A DNA stretch of 64,000 bases from the NCBI GenBank assembly GCA_028714675.1, contig JAQTLV010000006.1, positions 19,384-83,383 on the forward strand, given 5' to 3'. This DNA is from Sulfurovaceae bacterium (GTDB lineage Bacteria; Campylobacterota; Campylobacteria; Campylobacterales; Sulfurovaceae). Positions within the stretch are counted from its first letter, which is position 1. Every line of letters starts with the position of its first letter. The translations under genes were made by a program, and so were the position numbers. Shown piece by piece: positions 1 through 8,186 of this stretch. A model generated the notes under the pieces. That model worked only from the letters and a program-made list of their open reading frames with translations, searched no databases and had not been told where the DNA came from.

Positions 1-65
1 CCTGTTTTATTTTTTAATAAGATTCGTTGGTTATAATATTCTTAAGCTCAAAAATAAGTCCGTCA

Positions 66-1520
66 ATGAATGTGGAAACAATAAAATTTAAACATCTTAG
101 AATAATCGCTAAAATCAAAAATCACTTTTTAAGCCAAATGATAATGGAATATTTCAAAGAGTTATATATTGCTGCAAAAGAAGCAAATTCACAGTTTAAA
201 TTACAATTTTTTCAATTTTTACCATTTCTTTTAGCTTCTCTTATAACAGGAGCAGTTGCGTTTGGATATTACAAGGCATTTAGATATGCAGAAGAGTTAT
301 CATTTTCCATATATGAGCAAAATAGATTATATATTTTTCTAATTACACCTATTAGCTTTTTATTATCATGGTGGCTTGTAAAAAGATATGCACCATACTC
401 TAGAGGAAGTGGTATTCCTCAAGTTATGGGTGCGATAGAAGTATCAGGACGCAAGAAAAACTATATTATAAAAAGTTTTGTAAGTCTAAGAATTATTATA
501 GTAAAGATTTTATCTAGTATTATTAAGGTATTTGGCGGAGGTGTGCTTGGAAGAGAAGGTCCGACCATACAAATTTCTAGTTCAATTTTTGTAGTAATTC
601 ATAAAATGTTGCCCTCATGGTGGCCACATGTATCGCAAAAAAATATTTTAATAGCAGGGGCAGCATCAGGTTTGGCGGCAGCATTTAACACTCCTTTGGG
701 AGGGATTATTTTTGCCATAGAAGAGTTATCAAAATTTCATGTAAAGCATTATCAATTTTCACTCTTTATAGGAGTTATCATAGCCGGTCTTACTGCACAA
801 GGATTGGGCGGCTCTTATCTATATTTAGGATATCCAAAGTTGACGAGTGAAGGGTGGAGTGTGCTGTATGCTATTTTGATTACAGCTTTACTATCTGGTT
901 ATTTGGGGAGTAAAACAGGTGTTATAATGCTTAAAATTATGGATTTGTTTAGTTTAGCAAAAAGCAATACAGCTCAAATAGGCGTAGTATTGTTGTCCGC
1001 TTTTTTAGTAGCTATACCAATTTATTATTTTGGAACAAATGTCATGGGTTCAGGGAAAGAACTTATGGAAAGTCTACTATTTAATGATAACAAACAGTTA
1101 GAATGGTATATACCATTTGTAAGGATTAGTAATCTTATAACATCGTTTAGTTTTGGTGGTTCTGGGGGAGTATTTGCTCCTTCTTTAAGTTCTGGAGCTG
1201 CTATAGGCGCGATAGTTTCACAATATTTTGATATAGTAGGAACCAAAGCAAATCTTATCATCTTAGTAGGAATGACATCTTTTCTAACTGGCATGACAAG
1301 AGCTCCATTTACATCTGCAATTATTGTTTTTGAAATGACAGATAGACATAGCGTAATTTTCTTTTTGCTTTTTGCAGCTATTATCGCTAATATGATTGCA
1401 ACTTTTGTGGATAAGCAGTCTTTTTATGATAGATTGAAAGCTAAGTATATAAAAGATGCTACATCGTCAAAAGAGCAAAAAGTAGAGCCAAAAGTAGTGC
1501 CCATAGAAAGCTCACAATAA
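66..1520 (+). CDS. ClC-type voltage-gated chloride channel/antiporter
   Basis: Integral inner-membrane protein of the ClC family, moving chloride across the membrane either as a channel or in exchange for protons. The three anion-pathway signatures are all present: GSGIP near residue 114, GREGP with the gating glutamate near residue 164, and GGSGGVFAP near residue 364. Many hydrophobic segments fill the roughly 480 residues and there is no C-terminal CBS pair. An upstream TTG at 27 is open in the same frame, but it overlaps a good -10 box (TATAAT around 31-37), so I prefer the ATG at 66. ATGs at 138 and 144 are also possible. I cannot tell channel from antiporter by eye. Confidence 0.9.
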   Translation: MNVETIKFKHLRIIAKIKNHFLSQMIMEYFKELYIAAKEANSQFKLQFFQFLPFLLASLITGAVAFGYYKAFRYAEELSFSIYEQNRLYIFLITPISFLLSWWLVKRYAPYSRGSGIPQVMGAIEVSGRKKNYIIKSFVSLRIIIVKILSSIIKVFGGGVLGREGPTIQISSSIFVVIHKMLPSWWPHVSQKNILIAGAASGLAAAFNTPLGGIIFAIEELSKFHVKHYQFSLFIGVIIAGLTAQGLGGSYLYLGYPKLTSEGWSVLYAILITALLSGYLGSKTGVIMLKIMDLFSLAKSNTAQIGVVLLSAFLVAIPIYYFGTNVMGSGKELMESLLFNDNKQLEWYIPFVRISNLITSFSFGGSGGVFAPSLSSGAAIGAIVSQYFDIVGTKANLIILVGMTSFLTGMTRAPFTSAIIVFEMTDRHSVIFFLLFAAIIANMIATFVDKQSFYDRLKAKYIKDATSSKEQKVEPKVVPIESSQ

Positions 1521-1550
1521 ATCCATATTTATCTAATGTATAAAATTTGC

Positions 1551-1556
1551 TATAAT
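1551..1556 (+). promoter_or_regulatory. Putative -10 box upstream of nnr
   Basis: A perfect TATAAT, preceded by TTTGC, lies 31 bases before the ATG of the NAD(P)H-hydrate repair gene and just after the ClC gene. This suggests the repair gene and the gene that overlaps it are transcribed independently of ClC. No clear -35 box is seen, which is usual for this phylum. Confidence 0.45.
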
Positions 1557-1586
1557 TATCACAATAGCTATTACTAAAGGTAATTT

Positions 1587-2993
1587 ATGCAAAAAGTTTT
1601 TGACAACTGTTTTTATTTGGATAAGCGATGCTATGACGAGTATGGATTAAGTGAAGATATACTCATGGAACATGCAGCAAGTGGCATGGAGAGTTTTGTG
1701 CGAGAAAACTTTGCTTTTGGCAAATCTGTATTGATAGTTGCAGGCAGAGGAAATAATGGAGCAGACGGTATAGCATTGGCAAGATTGTTGCATGGAGATT
1801 ATGATGTGAGACTTCTTCTGGCAGAAAAGCCAACATCTGATATGGCAAAATTGCAACTTAAAAGAGCAGAAGCTATCGGCATAAAAACAACAAAAGAGTT
1901 GAAAAATGCTGATGTGATAGTCGATGCCGTGTTTGGCTCTGGGCTAAAAAGAGAACTTGATGATGACACAGTTAAACTTATAAATACTCTCAATGAATTT
2001 AGTGGATACAAAATAGCCTGCGATATACCAACTGGCATAGATGAACATGGCAATATAAAAAATGTAGCTTTCAATGCTGATATAACATTTGCTATGGGGG
2101 CTTTGAAAAAAAGTTATTTTTTAGATAGCGCAAAAGATTATATTGGGGAAATAAAAGTCGTTAGACTTGGTGTCAGCCAAAATTTATATGATGGCGAAAC
2201 AAAAATGTTTGCTTTAGAAGAGAGTGATATGGCATTGCCATCGCGAAAAATGCAAAGTGCCCATAAAGGGACATTTGGTCATGTGGCAATATTTTGCGGA
2301 GAAAAAGAAGGTGCTGCCGTGATGAGCGCAAAAGCCTCTATGAGATTTGGAGTGGGGCTTGCAACTCTTGTTATACAAGACAAAGTATATACTCCATACT
2401 ATCTTATGCAAAGCACTACATTACCTACAAATACAACTGCAATAGCCGTTGGTATGGGGCTTGGTACTTTCTTTGAAGAGAGTTTTTTGGAAAAACATAT
2501 CATATCAAACTCACTTCCAATCGTCATAGATGCTGATGCTTTGTACTCGAAAAAAATACTTAGTGTTTTGTCAAAGAAAAGAAAAATAGTCGTTACCCCT
2601 CATCCAAAAGAGTTTATATCTATGTGGAAGATATTGACTGGCGAAGATTTAAATATAGACGAACTCCAAGAAAACAGATTTGAATATGTCAAAAAATTTA
2701 GCTTGAAATTTCCAAATGTAGTGCTTTTGCTAAAAGGCGCAAACACCATCATTTCTTATAAAGATGAAATATATATAAATTCCCTTGGTTCATCTAAACT
2801 TAGTAAAGGTGGAAGTGGAGATGTGCTTAGTGGACTTATAGCTTCGCTTTTAGCTCAAGGATATGATGCTTTGCATTCTGCCGTGCATGGCTCGCTTGCT
2901 CTTACGACAGCAGCTAGAAATTTCTCAGGTTCAAGTTACGCGATGCTGCCAACAGATTTGATAGATGAGATAGGAAAGTTGGAGGATAAATGA
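1587..2993 (+). CDS. nnr: Bifunctional NAD(P)H-hydrate epimerase / ADP-dependent NAD(P)H-hydrate dehydratase
   Basis: Repairs hydrated (damaged) NADH and NADPH. The N-terminal YjeF-type domain, about residues 1-200, epimerises R- and S-hydrates and carries the AGRGNNGADG nucleotide-binding loop near residue 53. The C-terminal ribokinase-like domain, about residues 215-468, dehydrates the S-form using ADP. It shows the KGANT stretch and the catalytic GGSGDVLSG motif near residue 410. The length of 468 residues fits the fused form. The stop codon overlaps the next start (ATGA), so it is translationally coupled to the repeat/cytochrome protein, though I see no functional link. Confidence 0.92.
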   Translation: MQKVFDNCFYLDKRCYDEYGLSEDILMEHAASGMESFVRENFAFGKSVLIVAGRGNNGADGIALARLLHGDYDVRLLLAEKPTSDMAKLQLKRAEAIGIKTTKELKNADVIVDAVFGSGLKRELDDDTVKLINTLNEFSGYKIACDIPTGIDEHGNIKNVAFNADITFAMGALKKSYFLDSAKDYIGEIKVVRLGVSQNLYDGETKMFALEESDMALPSRKMQSAHKGTFGHVAIFCGEKEGAAVMSAKASMRFGVGLATLVIQDKVYTPYYLMQSTTLPTNTTAIAVGMGLGTFFEESFLEKHIISNSLPIVIDADALYSKKILSVLSKKRKIVVTPHPKEFISMWKILTGEDLNIDELQENRFEYVKKFSLKFPNVVLLLKGANTIISYKDEIYINSLGSSKLSKGGSGDVLSGLIASLLAQGYDALHSAVHGSLALTTAARNFSGSSYAMLPTDLIDEIGKLEDK

Positions 2994-3763
2994 AAAAAAT
3001 TGTGTGGTTTATTGTTTTGATGTCTATGGTTATATTCGCTTCTACAACCACCGCAAAAGTAATAAAAGAGTATTATGAAAATGGGAATATAAAAAAAAGT
3101 ACATCTTATCGGTTTAACCAAAAAAATGGAGTTGAAAAAGAGTATTATTTAAATGGCAACATTATGTCAGAGACTGAGTACAAAAATGGTAAAATAGATG
3201 GTTTTGGAAGAATTTATTTAATAAATGGAAGAATAGAAAGAGAGAGAAGTTATATGAATGATAAACTAAATGGAGTAAACAAAATTTATTTTAAAAATGG
3301 TAATTTAAGTTTTCAGGCATACTATTCGGATGGAAAAATAACAAAAGAAGTTCGTGCATTTTTTGAAAACGGAAAATTGAAATACAAAGCCCCTGTATCC
3401 AATGATGAAGAAATATTTGAAATGTACAACAACAACGGAACCTTGGTTGTTAAAATGCCATTTGGCAAATACCTAGACGAAAAAGCAAAAAATTTAAATA
3501 AAATATCAAAAAATATTGAGTCAACAGGTGAAGAATATTTTGCCCCTTGCTCTGCTTGCCATGGCGCCGATGGAGGTTTCCCAGCTCTTGGAAAGTCGAA
3601 AATTATAGCAGGACAACCAGCCGATGTTATTTATAAAAAATTTATAAAATATCAATTAGGAGCAAAGGATGAAACAGGAAACGGTTCTCTTATGACCGGT
3701 CAAGTTGCAATGCTAACAGATGATCAACTCAAACAACTTGCATTGTATATCTCGCAGTTATAG
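2990..3763 (+). CDS. YwqK/MORN-like repeat protein fused to a C-terminal cytochrome c domain
   Basis: Exported protein with two parts. After a signal peptide (about residues 1-22, with a hydrophobic IVWFIVLMSMVIF core) come five or six repeats of the form YYxNGxI near residues 28-150, the pattern of YwqK/MORN-type beta-hairpin repeats. The last 90 residues are a class I cytochrome c: heme-binding CSACH near residue 184, GADGG after it, and a distal TGQVAML segment that probably supplies the methionine ligand. This cytochrome domain is clearly homologous to the one encoded at 58546-58992. It overlaps nnr by four bases. The repeats may bind a partner or the cell wall, with the heme carrying electrons, but that role is inference. 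Confidence 0.8.
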   Translation: MKKIVWFIVLMSMVIFASTTTAKVIKEYYENGNIKKSTSYRFNQKNGVEKEYYLNGNIMSETEYKNGKIDGFGRIYLINGRIERERSYMNDKLNGVNKIYFKNGNLSFQAYYSDGKITKEVRAFFENGKLKYKAPVSNDEEIFEMYNNNGTLVVKMPFGKYLDEKAKNLNKISKNIESTGEEYFAPCSACHGADGGFPALGKSKIIAGQPADVIYKKFIKYQLGAKDETGNGSLMTGQVAMLTDDQLKQLALYISQL

Positions 3764-3795
3764 AGTGAAAATAAAAAATATAAATAAATTTTTGC

Positions 3796-3801
3796 TACAA
3801 T
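3796..3801 (+). promoter_or_regulatory. Putative -10 box for purN
   Basis: TACAAT preceded by TTTTTGC sits seven bases before the purN ATG. The position implies a very short leader or a leaderless message. Confidence 0.35.
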
Positions 3802-3807
3802 TCGCCC

Positions 3808-4356
3808 ATGAAAAATATAGCAATCCTTTTTAGTGGTGATGGTACAAATTTCGAGTATCTCATCACACACTTACCACAAGACAAAATTTGCATCAAAAAA
3901 GCCATTTGTAATAATCCAAAAGCACTTGGCATAAAAAAAGCGATAAAACATGATATACCTCTAGAAATTATCGATTCTTCAGCATTTGAAGTACGAGAAG
4001 AGTTTGATGAGGTTTTGGTAGAAGCTATAAAAAAAGCAGATGTTGATTTAGTTGTATTGGCTGGATTTATGAGGATATTAACTCCTGTTTTTACCAAACA
4101 AATCAAATCTATCAACCTTCATCCATCACTCCTTCCTAGACACAAAGGGGTAAATGCCATAGAAAAAAGTTACCATGATGAGCATAGAGAGGGCGGCGTG
4201 AGTGTGCATTATGTAAACGATGAACTTGATGGTGGAGAGATAATACTCCAAAGAGAGATTTCTAAAGATGCTTTAAGCTTCGATGAGTATCATCAGAAAA
4301 TAAAAAATTTAGAAAAAAAAGCTCTTTTGGATGCTACTTTGGAAGCTTTGAGTTAA
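3808..4356 (+). CDS. purN: Phosphoribosylglycinamide formyltransferase (GART)
   Basis: Transfers a formyl group from 10-formyltetrahydrofolate to glycinamide ribonucleotide in purine synthesis, in the cytoplasm. The sequence has the N-terminal phosphate-binding loop as SGDGTN (usually SGxGSN), the catalytic histidine in [11 protein letters not shown] near residue 108, and the catalytic aspartate in DELDGGEI near residue 136. The 182-residue length is slightly short for the family but complete. The gene is followed 11 bases later by thiG, so the two may share a message. Confidence 0.93.
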   Translation: MKNIAILFSGDGTNFEYLITHLPQDKICIKKAICNNPKALGIKKAIKHDIPLEIIDSSAFEVREEFDEVLVEAIKKADVDLVVLAGFMRILTPVFTKQIKSINLHPSLLPRHKGVNAIEKSYHDEHREGGVSVHYVNDELDGGEIILQREISKDALSFDEYHQKIKNLEKKALLDATLEALS

Positions 4357-4367
4357 ATGGAGAAATT

Positions 4368-5141
4368 ATGGATACACTAAAAATCGGAAAATATGAATTT
4401 AATAGTCGTCTAATCGTCGGAAGTGGCAAATATGATAGTTTTCAAACTACTCTTGATGCAACACTTGCAAGCGGGAGTGAACTTATCACAGTTGCTGTTA
4501 GAAGAGTAAATATCACAAATCCCGCAGAAGAAAATCTTATGACTTATTTTAAAGATACAAATGTCAAATTTTTGCCAAATAGTGCCGGATGTACAACAGC
4601 CGAAGATGCTATCACACTATTTCGTCTAACTAGAGAAGCGACAGGTATCGACCTCATTAAACTTGAAGTTATTGGAGATACAGCCAAAACACTTTATCCT
4701 GATGTTATAGAGACTATCAAAGCGTGTGAAGTATTGAGTAAAGATGGATTTACTATCATGGCATACACAAGCGATGATCCTATAATGGCAAAACGGCTAG
4801 AAGATGCAGGTGCACATGCTGTGATGCCTCTCGCTTCTCCTATCGGAAGCGGACTTGGGATACAAAATAAATTCAATATTCACTTTATCAGAGAAGCCAT
4901 ATCTGTTCCTGTTATAGTAGATGCAGGGATAGGGTGTGCGAGCGATGCAAGTGTCGCGATGGAGCTTGGAGCGGATGGTGTATTGACCAATACCGCCATA
5001 GCACAGGCAAAAGATCCAATACTAATGGCAACTGCTATGAAACATGCAGTAATGGCAGGTAGGATGAGTTATCTAGCAGGTAGGATTCCAAAAAGACCGT
5101 TTGCGACGGCGTCGTCTCCGGTAGATGGCATGATATTTTAG
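4368..5141 (+). CDS. thiG: Thiazole synthase
   Basis: Forms the thiazole phosphate of thiamine from deoxyxylulose phosphate, dehydroglycine and the sulfur of ThiS thiocarboxylate. It is a TIM-barrel enzyme of 257 residues. The Schiff-base lysine lies in the KLEVIGD segment near residue 92, and the phosphate-binding glycine-rich loops [10 protein letters not shown] and [12 protein letters not shown] are intact near residues 184 and 204. Other thiamine genes (thiS, thiF, thiH) are not in this window. The RBS is a weak GGAGA just before ATG. Confidence 0.94.
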   Translation: MDTLKIGKYEFNSRLIVGSGKYDSFQTTLDATLASGSELITVAVRRVNITNPAEENLMTYFKDTNVKFLPNSAGCTTAEDAITLFRLTREATGIDLIKLEVIGDTAKTLYPDVIETIKACEVLSKDGFTIMAYTSDDPIMAKRLEDAGAHAVMPLASPIGSGLGIQNKFNIHFIREAISVPVIVDAGIGCASDASVAMELGADGVLTNTAIAQAKDPILMATAMKHAVMAGRMSYLAGRIPKRPFATASSPVDGMIF

Positions 5142-5171
5142 TCTTTATCGCGATTTTGCACAATCTTCGCT

Positions 5172-5213
5172 CGAAACTTTCGAGTTTCGCTCGGGCACTT
5201 ACTAAGTGTAAGT
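5172..5213. terminator. Two adjacent hairpins between convergent genes
   Basis: A 7-bp stem CGAAACT/AGTTTCG capped by a TTCG tetraloop (5172-5189) is followed by a second stem ACTTAC/GTAAGT (5197-5213). They lie between the ends of thiG (plus) and the lysine-rich gene (minus). They could terminate either message, although the usual T-run is weak. Confidence 0.4.
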
Positions 5214-5273
5214 TTCTTCGCTCCACTTAAAATTTTCAAGCAAATCTCATACAAACTTACGATAAATTTATTT

Positions 5274-5474
5274 TTACGCTGCTTTTTTGATAGTTTTTTT
5301 AGCTACTTTTTTAGCAACTTTTTTCGTTTTTGGTTTTTTGGCAGAAACTACTTTTGTTACTTTTTTTGTTAAAGATTTAGAATCTTTTTTCTTGATTACA
5401 TCTTTTTTTACTGCTTTTTTCACGGCTTTTGTTGCAACTTTTTTAACTACTTTTTTCTTTAATTCTTTTGCCAT
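5274..5474 (-). CDS. Lysine/alanine/valine-rich histone H1-like protein
   Basis: A 66-residue protein, about 40 percent lysine, made almost entirely of KKV, KKA and KKxxK units (for example KKVAKKVAKKTIKK at the C-terminus). There is no hydrophobic segment and no acidic stretch. This composition resembles the basic tails of bacterial histone H1-like proteins (Hc1 type, AlgP type) and should bind DNA or RNA non-specifically. A GAGGAAAT RBS precedes the ATG. Composition alone supports the call, so the function is inference. The opposite strand is also open but encodes only phenylalanine-threonine-rich nonsense. Confidence 0.7.
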   Translation of the reverse strand: MAKELKKKVVKKVATKAVKKAVKKDVIKKKDSKSLTKKVTKVVSAKKPKTKKVAKKVAKKTIKKAA

Positions 5475-5627
5475 TTGATTTCCTCAATCATTTATTTTTA
5501 TTGCCAACGAGCAATAAATTATATAAACTATATGACTTTTTTGTTATTTTGTCAAGTTTGGTGGTAAAAACAATAGAATAGGATAAAATTATAAAATCAT
5601 TTTGTGAAGAAAATATAAGGAGAGATA

Positions 5628-6197
5628 ATGTCACAAGCTATACCAGGTGGAGGGTTGCCAAAGTTTGAACGATTTTTTATAAAGACATTTATCATTCCCA
5701 TGACCAAATACATTTTTACTTGGGATTTGGCTTTGAAATTTTTCAATAAAGAAGCAAAAAAAATTGAAAAAATTGTAACACAAATAAAGAGAGAAGATTT
5801 GCAAAAACGCGTCAAGATAGGACGTGTATTTGGCATCGAGGAACATAGTAGAGACTACTCTATCAATATGACGCTAGAGCATCTTGTCATAGCAGGAACA
5901 GGCGTGATGGGGATCATACATAAACTTTCGCAAGAGAAAATATTTACCAAAGAGGTGACTATCCAAGGGGTAAAACCGCACGCCAATGAGGCTGATACAC
6001 TAGAGGAATTTGTAAAGCTTGCAGAAAAATATACTGCGTTCATCGATGCTCTGCCAAAGAAAAAATCGCTCATGAGACACCAACATCCGTGGTTTGTTGA
6101 GTTTAACAACTTTGAATGGAGTGTTTTTATGTTTATCCATACATTTGTACACAGAAGACAGATTGAAGCAATAGCCAAGATACTTAGAGATGAGTAG
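5628..6197 (+). CDS. DinB-like / DUF1569-type putative metal-binding four-helix protein
   Basis: A soluble, helical protein of 189 residues. Histidines at MTLEHL (near residue 83) and at HTFVHRRQ (near residues 169-173) are placed as in the DinB/YfiT superfamily, whose members bind a divalent metal with three histidines in a four-helix bundle and often act as thiol-dependent transferases. The family is my recognition of this pattern and the substrate is unknown. A good AAGGAGAG RBS precedes the ATG. It sits at the left edge of the defence-containing region. Confidence 0.6.
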   Translation: MSQAIPGGGLPKFERFFIKTFIIPMTKYIFTWDLALKFFNKEAKKIEKIVTQIKREDLQKRVKIGRVFGIEEHSRDYSINMTLEHLVIAGTGVMGIIHKLSQEKIFTKEVTIQGVKPHANEADTLEEFVKLAEKYTAFIDALPKKKSLMRHQHPWFVEFNNFEWSVFMFIHTFVHRRQIEAIAKILRDE

Positions 6198-6233
6198 GAT
6201 TAGCGATAGTTAAAAAAGAGTTTGAAAACTTGA

Positions 6234-6250
6234 GGTCGCAAATTGCGACC
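6234..6250. repeat. Inverted repeat GGTCGCA-AAT-TGCGACC
   Basis: A perfect 7-bp stem with a three-base loop. It begins inside the first copy of the 12-base direct repeat and could act as a terminator for the DinB-like gene or be part of a degenerate repeat unit. Confidence 0.6.
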
Positions 6251-6281
6251 AGTTAAATAATACAAAACTACACACCTCGTC

Positions 6282-6301
6282 ATTCCTGCGAAGGCAGGAA
6301 T
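6282..6301. repeat. ATTCCTGC-GAAG-GCAGGAAT palindromic repeat
   Basis: A perfect 8-bp stem with a GAAG loop, inside the context GTCATTCCTGCGAAGGCAGG. From memory, this palindrome is a frequent dispersed intergenic element in many proteobacterial genomes, so it is more likely a mobile repeat than a local regulator. Confidence 0.6.
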
Positions 6302-6344
6302 CTAGCATTGACTTTAAACAAATTTCAAATTAGTTTATAAAAAC

Positions 6345-6369
6345 TTGAGGTGCCAATTTGTCACCTCAA
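6345..6369. repeat. Inverted repeat TTGAGGTG...CACCTCAA
   Basis: An 8-bp perfect stem with a 9-base loop. Its left arm starts with the same AAAACTTGAGGT word as the hairpin at 6234-6250, which makes the two look like diverged copies of one unit flanking the dispersed palindrome. Confidence 0.55.
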
Positions 6370-6371
6370 AT

Positions 6372-6455
6372 CATAGTGGCATCAGATATGCACTCACTTA
6401 TGATGAGTTAGCCAAAAAGAAAGTAGAGTGGGTTGAAAGTAGAGCTAAATTATAA
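6372..6455 (+). pseudogene. Possible C-terminal remnant of an unidentified coding sequence
   Basis: The frame reads a plausible protein tail, with ALTYDELAKKKVEWVE in it, up to a TAA at 6453-6455. There is no start codon or further open frame that would make it a gene, and I do not recognise the family. It may be the end of a gene lost when the neighbouring island was inserted or rearranged, or it may be chance. Confidence 0.2.
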
Positions 6456-6556
6456 TAATTTTCCTTTATGCCTAATTTTATACTGATTCATTAAAATCCT
6501 ATGAAATATGCAAAAAAATTGATATTATTATCAGAATGTATATTTATGGGGGATAA

Positions 6557-8185
6557 ATGAAAATAAAAAAAGTATATATTGAAAATTTTAAAAATTTTAA
6601 AAAGCTAGAGCTTGATTTGGATAGCGGCATCAATATTCTTGTTGGCAATAATGAAGCAGGAAAATCAACTATTTTAGAAGCTATTCATTTGGCACTTACA
6701 GGATTGTTTAATGGCAAATATTTAAAGAATGACTTAACAGAGTATTTATTTAATGTTGATTGTATTAAAGATTATTTAGTGAATCCAGAAACTTTGCCTT
6801 ATATACTTATTGAAATATTTTTTGAAGATGGAAGCCATCCAATATTTGAAGGTACTCTGAATTATGAAAAAAAAGATAAAGAAAGCGGTGTTTCATTTAA
6901 AATAGCATTTGATGAAAAATATCAAAATGAATATAATGAACTTTTAAAAGATAAAGAGAGTATAAAAACACTACCCATAGAATATTATGAAGTATTTTGG
7001 TCTTCATTTGCACGAGACAGTATTACTTCGAGAAGTATTCCTATTAAGTCGGCCTTTATTGACTCTTCCTCTAATCGTTTCCAGAATGGCTCTGATGTTT
7101 ATTTGTCGAGAATTATTAGAGAAAATTTAGATGAAAATGATTTAGTAAAAATTTCTCAAGCTCATAGGAAAATGAGAGATGCATTTATGGAAGATGAAAG
7201 CATCCAAGCAATTAATTCAAAAGTCAAAACTCATTCAACTCTAACAGCAAAAGAGTTGGCATTATCTGTAGAACTAGTTTCAAAAAATGCTTGGGAAAGT
7301 AGTTTGATGACATATTTTGATGATATCCCATTTCATTATATTGGCAAAGGGGAGCAGTGTATTATCAAAACCGATCTAGCATTAAGTCATAAAAAAAGTA
7401 AAGAATCAAATTTACTTTTAATCGAAGAACCAGAAAATCATCTAAGTCACACTAAGCTAAATGCCTTAATCAATAAAATTAAAACTGGAAATGAAGACAA
7501 GCAAATTATCATATCAACTCATAGCAGTTTTGTAGCCAATAAGCTAGGCTTGGAACATTTGATTTTTTTACATGATAAAAAGACCACACAGCTTAATGAA
7601 TTATCACCTGACACGCAAAAGTTTTTTGAAAAAATAGCTGGTTATGATACTTTGAGATTGATTTTATGTAAAAAAGCGATACTGGTCGAGGGTGATTCCG
7701 ATGAACTTGTAATTCAAAAAGCCTACATACTTCAAAATGCTGGAAAGCTACCTATTGAGGATGAAATAGATGTTATTTCTGTTGGTATTGCATTTAAGAG
7801 ATTTTTAGAAATTGCAGAAAAGATAAATAAAGAAGTTGTTGTGGTAACGGATACTGATGGGGATATTCAAAAAAATATTAATGATAAATATACAGATTAT
7901 TTGGGGAAAAATGCAAAACCAAATATTAAAATTTGCTTCGATGCTACTGTTGATACTGGAGATTTGATGATTGGCAAAAAACCTTATAACTACAATACAC
8001 TAGAGCCAAAGATTTTAAAATCTAATAGTTTAGCAAAACTAAATACGATTTTTGGGACATCATACATTACAGAAGATGAATTAAGAAAATACATGAAAAG
8101 TCATAAAACCGAATGTGCTTTAAATATTTTTGATACAGAAGAAGAAATGGTTTTCCCCGACTACATTATAGAGGCTATAAAATAG
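6557..8185 (+). CDS. OLD-family ATPase/TOPRIM endonuclease, GajA-like
   Basis: Likely nuclease subunit of a Gabija-type anti-phage system. The N-terminal half is an SMC/RecF-like ATPase: Walker A GNNEAGKST at residues 30-38, GKGEQ (signature-like) near residue 264, Walker B LLLIEEPENH near residue 288 and STHS near residue 317. The C-terminal half is a TOPRIM domain with the catalytic glutamate in LVEGDSDE near residue 377 and the acidic DTDGD near residue 432. All key residues look intact. At 542 residues it is a little shorter than the 578 I recall for Bacillus GajA. A strong GGGGGA RBS precedes it, and the helicase gene follows after one base. A stand-alone class 2 OLD nuclease is the alternative. 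Confidence 0.82.
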   Translation: MKIKKVYIENFKNFKKLELDLDSGINILVGNNEAGKSTILEAIHLALTGLFNGKYLKNDLTEYLFNVDCIKDYLVNPETLPYILIEIFFEDGSHPIFEGTLNYEKKDKESGVSFKIAFDEKYQNEYNELLKDKESIKTLPIEYYEVFWSSFARDSITSRSIPIKSAFIDSSSNRFQNGSDVYLSRIIRENLDENDLVKISQAHRKMRDAFMEDESIQAINSKVKTHSTLTAKELALSVELVSKNAWESSLMTYFDDIPFHYIGKGEQCIIKTDLALSHKKSKESNLLLIEEPENHLSHTKLNALINKIKTGNEDKQIIISTHSSFVANKLGLEHLIFLHDKKTTQLNELSPDTQKFFEKIAGYDTLRLILCKKAILVEGDSDELVIQKAYILQNAGKLPIEDEIDVISVGIAFKRFLEIAEKINKEVVVVTDTDGDIQKNINDKYTDYLGKNAKPNIKICFDATVDTGDLMIGKKPYNYNTLEPKILKSNSLAKLNTIFGTSYITEDELRKYMKSHKTECALNIFDTEEEMVFPDYIIEAIK

Positions 8186-8186
8186 T

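Larger units (their letters stand above)
6198..6556. other. Hairpin-rich spacer without an intact gene
   Basis: About 360 bases between the DinB-like gene and the Gabija-like operon. It holds three perfect hairpins and a 12-base direct repeat (AAAACTTGAGGT at 6225-6236 and 6340-6351), each copy forming the 5' side of a hairpin. The last 80 bases read as the tail of a protein ending in a stop at 6453-6455, possibly a gene remnant. No intact gene longer than a short peptide is visible. Confidence 0.6.

Noticed and set aside
5287..5478. Plus-strand frame of 63 codons opposite the lysine-rich gene
   Set aside because: The lysine codons AAA/AAG read as TTT/CTT on the other strand, giving a phenylalanine-threonine-rich product. 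There is no ribosome-binding site, while the minus-strand gene has one.
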